Source: Nemophila menziesii (taxonomy: Eukaryota; Streptophyta; Magnoliopsida; Boraginales; Hydrophyllaceae). Taken from it: a stretch of DNA of 64,000 nucleotides. Position numbers and translations under genes: made by a program. Below, piece after piece: positions 55,435 to 64,000 of the stretch. The stretch lies in the NCBI GenBank assembly GCA_029959085.1, contig JARWIR010000016.1:24065499-24129498 (forward strand), written 5' to 3'. Numbering within the stretch: position 1 is the first letter of the stretch; the number at the start of each line of letters is the position of its first letter. The notes below the pieces were generated by a model. It saw nothing but the letters and a program-made list of their open reading frames with translations, was not told the origin of the DNA and made no database searches.

Positions 55435-56356
55435 ATGGTGTTAATGTTAGTCAGAAGTTGGTTTGGGCTCATAGTACTGATTAATTTACTTATTTTACGT
55501 AAGTCTCTAATCTCTATATTTTTTGTTATATCTTGTGAAAAAATTGTTTAACAAGTTTGATTTAGTTCTGCTAATGGAAAACATCATATTTTTTTTAACG
55601 AGACTCATTTTTCATATATTTGAGTGCGATCTAATCTTAATATTTTCACTATATACACATAAAAAGAAATTAATTTTGATTCTTAAAACTAATAAGTCCA
55701 AAGATTAATTTGCAACAAATTTTGCATCTTTTAAAACCTAAGCCCGAGTTATAGTTATGATCACAAAATATGTAGCTTTAAAATCGTTCCAAAAACCATA
55801 TTTAAGGAATTTTCAAAGTGAACAAATAAAATTTAAGATATATTTTGTTTGACTCATATTTAAGATACATGCATGTATCTTTGGATTTATATCTATTTTT
55901 CTCAGACATAAGAAGAATGAACTAACTAATATTTTTTGTGTGTATTATTTTGAAATAGAGAATGTGGACTTTATTGAAGGAACATTATGTGAGTCACATA
56001 GTCAAAAATTTCATGGATTCTGTCTTAGTAATGAAAATTGTGAGAACATATGTCAAACCGAAGGCTTTACATCAGGAAGATGTAAAGGATTTACGCGTCA
56101 TTGTACATGTAGTAAAGATTGTGGTACAGTCCATGTTCCTCCTATTAGTGGAGGTGGTGGATCAGATACTCCACCAGTTGGCGGCGATGGAGGCGATGGC
56201 GGCGATACGGGAGGTGGTGATACAGGTGAGGGTGGTGAACTAGATACTCTTAGTGACAATGGAGAAGGTGGAGATGGAGGTAGCGATGATGTTAATGGCC
56301 CTAAAACTTCATTGGATGATCTTCCAGTAACGGTTGCAACAAAAGAAATTTTTTAG
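55435..56356 (+). CDS. Secreted defensin with shorter acidic Gly-rich tail (defensin gene 3)
   Basis: Exon 1 (55435-55498) encodes a 21-residue signal peptide. The phase-1 intron is 460 bp, and exon 2 (55959-56356) completes 153 residues. Cysteines at 32, 43, 49, 53, 63, 70, 72 and 76 have exactly the spacing of defensin gene 1, with a GRC gamma-core at 61-63. The tail (~77-153) is Gly/Asp-rich but about half as long, and it lacks the C-terminal four-cysteine segment. A vestige of that segment (reading LGIPCDD) follows just downstream in another frame, so the end was probably lost by deletion and frameshift. The signal and defensin parts are intact and likely functional. Confidence 0.82.
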
Positions 56357-58236
56357 GAATTCCATGTGATGATTAACACATTATATTAATAAAATACCAC
56401 AAAAGGATTTCAATAATGTAATGAAATAAAAACATATGGTTATCGAATAAATATAGTTTTTCATGTATGTGTTTATTAAAATATAAGGTCTTTTTGACAT
56501 TTTCAAAGGAATTAAACCTAAATAAAAAATAATAATAACCTAGTTAAAAATGTAGTCAATAAAATATGGAATCAATACACCATTAAATCCTATATTTAGA
56601 GGTATAATAAAATATACACGTCTGCTTTAAGACAAAACTTAACCATGTGTTTTCATAAGTATGGTAAATCTATCATTTTGGATAAACATATGTTCTATAA
56701 TTGCTTCTGATTTTTGTTTTCTATTTTTTTCCAGGTTTTATAACAATAGATTATGTTGTTTATGAAATAAAAAAATTATACACAACTAAACATAAAAAAT
56801 CTTGGGTTTATTCAAATTATAACTAATAAAAATAGCTAAATAAGATGGTTTTAGAGTAAGAAATACAAATATAATTTATTTTTATCATAACTTATTATTA
56901 TTAATTGGATGAACACGACCGACGTACCTAATAATTTCACGACATGTAGAAAAAACTTGTAGTCATTTATGATGAATCGTGTAGTTGATACAGGTAGTTG
57001 TGCATCTACTTATGTTTTTTTATATATATACAGTTCGATATTCATATAATATTGTAATCAATCTGAACTTCGTAGAGTAATAATATGAGGTTAATTTATC
57101 TTTATATTTTGAGTTATCGTGGTTGATTTTACAACAAGTTATCAGCACGGGTCTATGCAGTGTGCATATACAAAATAAATTATTTACAGAAAGGAGATAA
57201 CAATCTTTATCATGAAATAAAGACTAGGAATTTATTTGGTTGATTTTGTATGTGTAAACTAAGGTAAGTTGTTTATTTTATATATGAGTATTCGTTACCT
57301 AATTGTTATAAGTCTAAAGTTTTTTTGTTTTACAAATAAATTACCTTTAACGCGTATAATATTTCTTGCAAGCTTATCAACAAAAAAAATATTTGCAATT
57401 CTAAGTTGTTCATATCCTTTTTATGTATGTAAATTTTTCTATTTTAGTATGGACCGCTAATGTTTATTCATGCTTATAATATATATTATATCGGTTTTGT
57501 TTATTACAAGGGTGATATTTAATATATCTGATAAAAATGTATGGTTAAGAGTGTAATAAAAGGATTGTAACTAATTCAAGAAACAAGTAATTGGTAAAGA
57601 AAGAACAAAATATTTTATTAAGGTCATAAAAATATAGGTAATTTCTATGTGGTGTCTAATATTGAAAAAAAATGGTGAGTTAATCTTTTGATTGCTAATA
57701 AAAATTAAAAAATGTATAGTACATAAGTATATTCTACCTCTCATTATGACCTGAAATCTTTTAATAATTTTGTATTTACTTGTGAGCTTGTAGTTCAATA
57801 TTGTTTTTGTAAACATTTAGTGAACAAATCTGTTGGACTTCACTTGTTTTCATTTGTTAAATGTCTATAATGGCTATTGGCTTGATATGGGGGAAAATTA
57901 TATTGTATTCTTTATGATAATATATGATTGTTCTGCCTCGTTAACACGTTACTAAGAGTGAAATGAACAAATATCGTCTCCCTCTCATCGTGATACGAAT
58001 CATGAGAATAGTTATTTACAATGACCTACCCAATTAAGTGTTCTTTAACTATATGTTATAAGCCTGATTTTTTTTTTGTTTTAAGAAAATTACCTTACGC
58101 ATATAAGATTTCTTGCAAGTTGATCATCGGAAAAAATATTTGCAACTCTAAGTTGTTCATATCCTTTTTTTGTATACACGCGTAAGCTTTGTAAAGTTTA
58201 CTTTTTAGTATGGACCGCTCAACTTTCTTTATGCTT

Positions 58237-58322
<86 letters not shown>

Positions 58323-59990
58323 TTTATCATTGGAAAAAATATTTGCAACTCTAAGTTGTTCATATCCCTTTTATGTAAAAACGCGTAAGCTTTGTAAAGT
58401 TTACTTTTTAGTATGGACCGCTCAACTTTCTTTATGCTTACAATATATATATATATATATATATATATGGGTTTTGTTACAAGGGTTATATCTAATATTG
58501 ATGAAAATACACAATTTAAAGTGTAATAAAAGGACTGTAATAAATAAAAGAAACAACTTCCGGGTGAAGAAAGAACAAATATTTTCGTAATACTATATGT
58601 GATAAAAAAAGTTAATTGTTATGTGGATGTCAATCTCAAAAGGAAAGGTGAATTCATTTTTTGTCTAAAAATAAATATAAAAATGTTTATAGTAGTGAGT
58701 ATCTTCTCCCCCTCACTATGGCATCAAAACTTTTGATAATTTCTTATTTAAGTGTGGGATTGTAGCTCGAATATGGTTATTTTTCCTTCCTCGTTAAAAC
58801 ATTCCTAAGTGTACAATGAACAAATATTGTATCCCTCTCATCATGATACGAATCATGAAAACATATATTTTGAATCACATAATATACTTTTGAGGTCACA
58901 ATTTGAAATGTATACACAATATAACTTTAGCTAATGAATCTGATGGATTCTCGCCTGAACGTGTTTGTTTAAATTCCTTGAAATTAATGTATAAATCATT
59001 TGGTGATATATACTTTGACACTTCAAAAATTGATCTTCTATTGTTGTTTGATCTTACAAACAATTAGAATATTCGCATGATTTGAGAAGTCGCCAACCAT
59101 TATCTATATCTTGAATCTCTAGTTGAGATAATATCATCATAAGATAATATCTTACTCTTGAGGAAGTAATCCCTACTAATGGTTTCATGTTATACAACTA
59201 AATACTTTTCTTTTGTGCTTCATGCAATTTATGTTTTTCGGGAAACCTTAATGCTCTAGGAACTTCTTCTTCATTAAGAATTTAATATTTTCAAACCCTC
59301 TAAGTTCTTTGGGAACATATCTTGATTCAGACACTTGTGCTTCGGAAACCTGTGTCCATTAAGAACATTAATATCATGATAAGTATCATGACATGTAAAT
59401 TGGTATTTTCCTTATCATAATAAACTCTTCAAGAGTCTTCAAAAAATAAAACCATTACGTCATTGTATCCACAACATGAGAATGAGGAGGTCTCCCAATA
59501 ATTAATTCAAGGTTTTTGTAGGGATCTTTGGGATGTAAGTCGGGTAGCAGATTATATACTCTCGTGTGGCCATTTATTTATTTGTCGGTATTTTTCAACA
59601 TTTTGTGATTTAGGATTTTCATTTTTCATTTTGTCTCACATTCTCATATATTTTTAGTAGATGAATAATATATTTGTCTCTCCTCGTATTTAATTATGGT
59701 ATCTTGGTCTTTTCAAATACATTTACTTCCTTTAGGAGTAATGTTTGTTCATATTTATTTCACTTAATTATTCATGATGTATTACGAGTATATTCTATAG
59801 TTTTTACTATTACATCATTACTCATGAGATTTCCTTTTTTGGAGTTATTATATTTAGAACCAACAGCTTACCATGCTACATGTGTTGCTTATATGCATTA
59901 CATCAATACCATGCTTCATGTGTTGGTTAGATGTATAACATGTCTACAACGATTTAAGTGTTGTTTGGATACATTCTAAGTTGACCATAC
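56357..59990. other. Intergenic region with local repeats, no gene recognised
   Basis: AT-rich. The stretch 56880-57135 could be the end of a Copia LTR, because 'acaagttatcagcacgggtc' (57132-57151) looks like a primer-binding-site context. The rest holds repeated blocks (see 57330-58870) and no convincing coding sequence. Short frames such as 59674-59979 show no domain. Confidence 0.4.
57330..58870. repeat. Locally repeated block, three copies with TA microsatellites
   Basis: The sequence 'ctaagttgttcatatcc' followed by 'tagtatggaccgct' recurs at about 57400-57460, 58150-58215 and 58352-58420. Further flanking similarity ('cctctcatc(g/a)tgatacgaat') lies at 57983 and 58835. The second and third copies each run into a TA microsatellite (58240-58319 and 58443-58468). 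Confidence 0.8.
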
Positions 59991-60195
59991 TGATGTCTCC
60001 TCATTTGTGATGATTTAATATTAAGACGAGACATCATTTTTAGTGTTTTAGAAGTCTTTCTAGTCGATTTTCTTGTGAATTATTAGACTTTCCTATTTCT
60101 AGTCTTGATTTAATGAATTATTATTTTTAGAGCATATTGGGTTTAATTATTTATTTAGTGTGAAGCTTTAGAGATAAATATGGAGATTAATTAAT
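59991..60195 (+). mobile_element. LTR 5' fragment of the TGATGTCTCC family
   Basis: It starts TGATGTCTCC and follows the reverse complement of 36570-36765 closely, including the hairpin partner cgagacatca at 60027-60036. It stops at the left edge of duplication unit B. Confidence 0.8.
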
Positions 60196-60253
60196 TATTG
60201 TGGTTATTTATTTATGTCGAATCAATATGGTAATCTTTATATTTTTATACTTA

Positions 60254-63200
60254 CACTACTACAGTTCGGGTTTTTAGGGGCGACAAACTTAGCGACGACA
60301 CGCTTTCGTCGCTGTTGTTCCTTGTTAAGCGACGACGCCCGCGTTCGTCGCTAAAAAATTAAAAATTCGTTGCTAACATGTTTTCTTAGTAGCGACGACA
60401 CGTTTTTCGTCGTAAGATAATTAAAAAATCGCAGCTAATTTTTTTTTTTTAGAATTACTTGTTAAAAAAAAATTATTTAGTATCCTAAATAAGGAAAGTT
60501 TCCATTTTAGGAAACTTTAATTGTTAGACTAGTTTTCTAAAAAGGAAACTTTTCTAAAAAAAAAGTTTCCTAAAATAGTAAAGTTTCCTTATTTAGGATA
60601 CTTTCCATTTTAGGAAAGTTTCTATTTTTTGAAACTTTAATTTTTAGAAAAGTTTCCTTTTTAGGAAACTTCCCTAAAAAGCAAAGTTTCTAAAAATAGA
60701 AACTTTACTATTTTGTGAACTAACTTGTTGTTTTTGGATACAGGTTCCCTTGGGATTGGATTAATATTATTTTTATTTTGTTTTATTATATACCTATTAT
60801 TTGTAATAATTTATTTTATTTATTCTAATAGTTTGTAATATTTTATTCAATTTTTAGATGGCTGATGTAATGATGGGAAGAGGACATGACGGTGATGGAG
60901 ACGGTCGGGATCCTAATACGAATCCGGATCACACTTTATCCACCTGTGCCGGCTCTTCTGGTAATTAATATATTTAAAATATAAAAATTTATCAATTTAT
61001 CAATTTTAAATTAATTAAACTTATTTTAAACCCTAGTATCATGTAAAAGAAAATCTCGTGGAATAAATGCCCTAAAGACAGCCCTAGAATCCCTAGAGAA
61101 ACACGGTTACCCCTTGCCTATCGAATTTTGCATGCTAGACGAGACTTGGAACCCAATTCGAGAATATGGTCACCATGTCTCAAAGGTTATAGGGGCGACT
61201 GTCCGAGAGAATGTCCCACCTTGCTACAGGACCTGGAAGGAGGTGCCTGACGGGAAGAAAGCTACTATTATGGACCGACTTAATCAATTTTTCGACCTCG
61301 ATCAATGGCGTACCAGGTCTGACTGGCCCGACATCCAAAAGCACTTGAACAAGACCCAGTAGACTAGGTATAGGGCGGCGTGGAAGGGAGACTTGAAGAA
61401 GTACTACTATAAGAAGAAAACCCCACCTGATGTTAATCCAGAAATTTGGAGGAGGAGTTGTAAGATGTGGGACCACAAAGACACTCAGGTAGAAATTTTT
61501 ATTATTGTAAAAAAAATTATTTAACCTTTTTGAAACATATTGAAACAGAACAAGGCAAAGACTAACAAGGAGAATAGGCAGAAATAGAAAAAATCAGGCA
61601 AGGCTGGTTCGAGAAACTATTCGCAGACCCGAGAGGTCATTCATAAGGTATATTTTTAGATTTTAAAAAATTAAATTACTTATTTTAATTAATTAATTAT
61701 TAATATATTTTGTTTAAAATATTAATGCACAGGGGAAGCTGAAGAAGAAGACTAAAGAGCAGTTAACCTGTTTTGACGAGTCTACCCAGCAGGAGAGAGA
61801 ACTCCCTAATCTTGGGGGGTTTTCCGAGTATATGAATTATGACTCGGACAAAGACGAGTGGAGAAACCCGGACTATAAGGAGTGTAATGTGAGTTTTATT
61901 TTCTTTTATTATTAAATTCATTAAACTATTACTTAAATCTTACTATTTTAGGAAACTTTCTAAATAAGGAAAGTTACTATTCTAGGAAACTTTCTATTTT
62001 TGGAAAGTTTCCCGAAATTGAAACTTTCCTTATTTAGAAATTTTCCTAAAATAGTAAATTTCCTTATTTAAACTTTTAATTTGACTTTTTTAAATACTTA
62101 TTAATTAACTTTTCATGACTTGTAACAGGACGTGTATAGGGAGAAGCTCAAGGAGATTGTTTGCGAGAAAGGTGCAGGGTCATCTGGTGGGACCGCCCCT
62201 GAAGTGCCGCTTAAGGATCAAATAGACGCCATGAAAGAAGCCCTTGAACAAGTCATGGGCCCTCCGAAGACGGCTTGGGTGACCGGATTCGGACAAGTCC
62301 ATAAGAAGGCTCGTGTCTCCCAGCCGGATCCAGAAGTTAGGCGAAATTCGGAGAGGCTAGACGCGATGATGACGGCGATGAACGAGCTCCGCGCGCTTCA
62401 AGGTCTCCCTCCTATTGAGCCTACCCCTTCAGCGACTCCCTCCTCGGCTACTTCTTCGACTGGTGGTCGCTATTCGATGAGCGTGCTTAACACAGTTATG
62501 GCGGCGTTGAATGATTTGAGGGCCGCTCAAGGACTTGGACCTATCCCCCCGAATCCCCGAGAGGAGATGGAGATGATGATGATGATGATGATGATGAGGA
62601 CGAGGGTGTAGATTTATAATCTTTTTAAATTATACTATATTTTGGTGTATTTTGACTACTTTAAATGTTTGTTTGACTTTTGTTTGCCTTTGGTTGACTT
62701 TATTTGACTTAATTACGGTTTTTGGAATTAATATGAATTATGTTTTGCTTTTGGTTAATATGTGTGATTTTTAATTATTTATTATATATATTTGTTTAAA
62801 TATTTAAATAAAAAGAAATTTATAAAAAATTTAAAATATATATGAATTTGAAAATTATTAAAAAATTCAAAATAAAAAAAATTAATTAAATTTAAAATAC
62901 GAATAAAAAATTATTAAAAAATCAAATTTTTAATTCAGAATTCGACATTAAAAAAAAACATGTTAGCGACAAATAAGTCGTCGCTAGTCCAAGATGCATT
63001 TCGTCGCAAATATTTTGGACAATTAACGACGACAAAATAGGGACGAGGCATGTCGTCTTTGTAATAGCGACGAGGTTTAAGTTCAACATATTAGCGACGA
63101 ACAGGTTGTCGCAAGAAGGTCTCTCAATTTGGCGGCGAATCAAGTCTTTTTCGTCGCGAAGTCTGAAGATTAGCTACGACTTTCTAGCGACGAAAACTTA

Positions 63201-63294
63201 GCGATGAGTAGTAGTCGTTAATTAACTTTAGCGACGACTTTCTGCGTTTAGCGACGAACGCGGGTCTCCGCTAAAAGACCGATATGTAATAGTG
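60254..63294 (+). mobile_element. Deletion derivative of the CACTA element (copy B)
   Basis: Left terminus CACTACTACAGTTCGGG at 60254; right terminus ends …gtaatagtg at 63294 (one change in the inverted repeat). It keeps both subterminal arrays and the TNPA-like gene but has lost TNPD and the internal array; the junction lies near 60450. Non-autonomous. Confidence 0.92.
60858..62611 (+). pseudogene. TNPA-like (Transposase_24) gene of CACTA B, broken
   Basis: Exons 60858-60960, 61037-61488, 61549-61647, 61733-61888 and 62129-62611. The frame is open where copy A is shifted (~61113), but a TAG at about 61360 and a second TAG near 61587 interrupt it. The last exon differs from copy A at about ten residues and has three more Met codons in the terminal ATG run. 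As in copy A, the ATG lies directly after a splice-acceptor-like 'tttttag'. Confidence 0.82.
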
Positions 63295-64000
63295 TATTGA
63301 CGAATGTATTGTGCGTTTTTACAAATGAGTTTGAGATAAATATTATTAATTTTTGGATGATTTTTTATTTAACTTATCTTTATAAATCTGCTTTATTTTT
63401 TGAGTATTTTTGGGCATGATTTGTGTTATAATTTTTATTTATATATATTCGTAACTTTCTGGTGTATTTTTTGTATGATTTCTTTTATTTTAGTAAATTA
63501 CACAATAGAGGCAAATAAGATTTTTTTTTTATTATAATGGGGTATATTCTTTACACAAAATTATTTGGGATATGAATATTTTGTGTCAATCACCCATAAA
63601 TTAAATAACTTTAGTCAAACTATATAAACTAAAATTTTAATTATTATGTATTTGAGCTCTCGTATAACTTTGTATATAATTTGAAATATCCAATCCCCAA
63701 AAATGGAAAATAAAGAAAGCAGACGATGTGCTTTATCTTTGCCATATAAATGAATGTGCTTTATCTTTGCCATATAAATGAGAAAATAACTAAATATTAG
63801 AAAACATACGAATGCATATAATGAAAATGTTTATTTTATGATTTGATATATATGCAAATATACCATTGATTTAATTAAACGTTTCTATTTTTAACTTATA
63901 GCAATTTGTTATTATCTCCTTTTCTAACTTTCATTATTCTATATATTGGCGTATACCAGTGAAGAGTAGATTGTAACAACTAAAAGAAAAGAAAAAGTGA
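63295..64000 (+). promoter_or_regulatory. Upstream region of a further defensin gene beyond the window
   Basis: Nearly identical to 54700-55405, which ends just upstream of defensin gene 3. It includes the TATA box (63940-63946) and the 31-bp duplication. By alignment the start codon would fall about 35 bp past the window end. Confidence 0.7.

Larger units (their letters stand above)
60196..64000. repeat. Segmental duplication unit B (continues past the window)
   Basis: Homologous to 42868-55405 on both sides of the CACTA element. Relative to unit A it lacks about 7.3 kb (43120-50400) and the solo LTR. Confidence 0.85.

Overview
This is plant nuclear DNA, almost certainly from a eudicot. It is AT-rich, its genes have GT-AG introns, and it holds an F-box/FBA gene, plant-type defensin genes with an intron in the signal peptide, and typical plant transposons (Copia, Gypsy-like LTR elements, L1-type LINEs, CACTA, hAT, Stowaway MITEs). 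I cannot name the species. Nothing in it looks bacterial or organellar.

Layout. About 0.2-7.3 kb holds an F-box gene (544-1749) and two three-exon genes of the DUF2431 / BMT5-like Rossmann methyltransferase family (genes A and B). About 7.8-14.5 kb is transposon debris: a MITE with 7-bp target duplications, a LINE remnant, a 5'-truncated Copia element with its 3' LTR, and a Stowaway. A third DUF2431 gene (C, 15.1-16.4 kb) is a diverged sister of B. From 17 to 24.9 kb a tandem duplication carries a secreted defensin fused to a long acidic Gly-rich tail (intact at 17.7-18.9 kb) and a broken second copy with a LINE in its promoter region. A canonical DUF2431 gene (D) lies at 29.2-30.8 kb.

From 31 to 42.8 kb the window is a graveyard: a Stowaway end, a Copia RNase H scrap, a nearly full-length decayed LINE, and several copies in both orientations of one LTR family whose LTRs begin TGATGTCTCC. 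One of these includes a protease segment fused to an integrase tail and a GGTATACC-rich tandem array. From 42.9 to 54.7 kb lies an 11.8-kb CACTA element with a TNPD-type transposase and a TNPA-like Transposase_24 gene. It has been hit by an hAT element and by a solo LTR. A second defensin-tail gene follows (55.4-56.4 kb). From 60.2 kb to the window end the CACTA locus is repeated as a 3.0-kb deletion derivative, followed by the promoter of what should be a further defensin copy just past the edge.

The host genes are two interleaved small families, DUF2431 proteins and defensin-tail proteins, both spread by local duplication in a TE-rich region. The paralogous copies supply empty sites that date and prove several transposon insertions.
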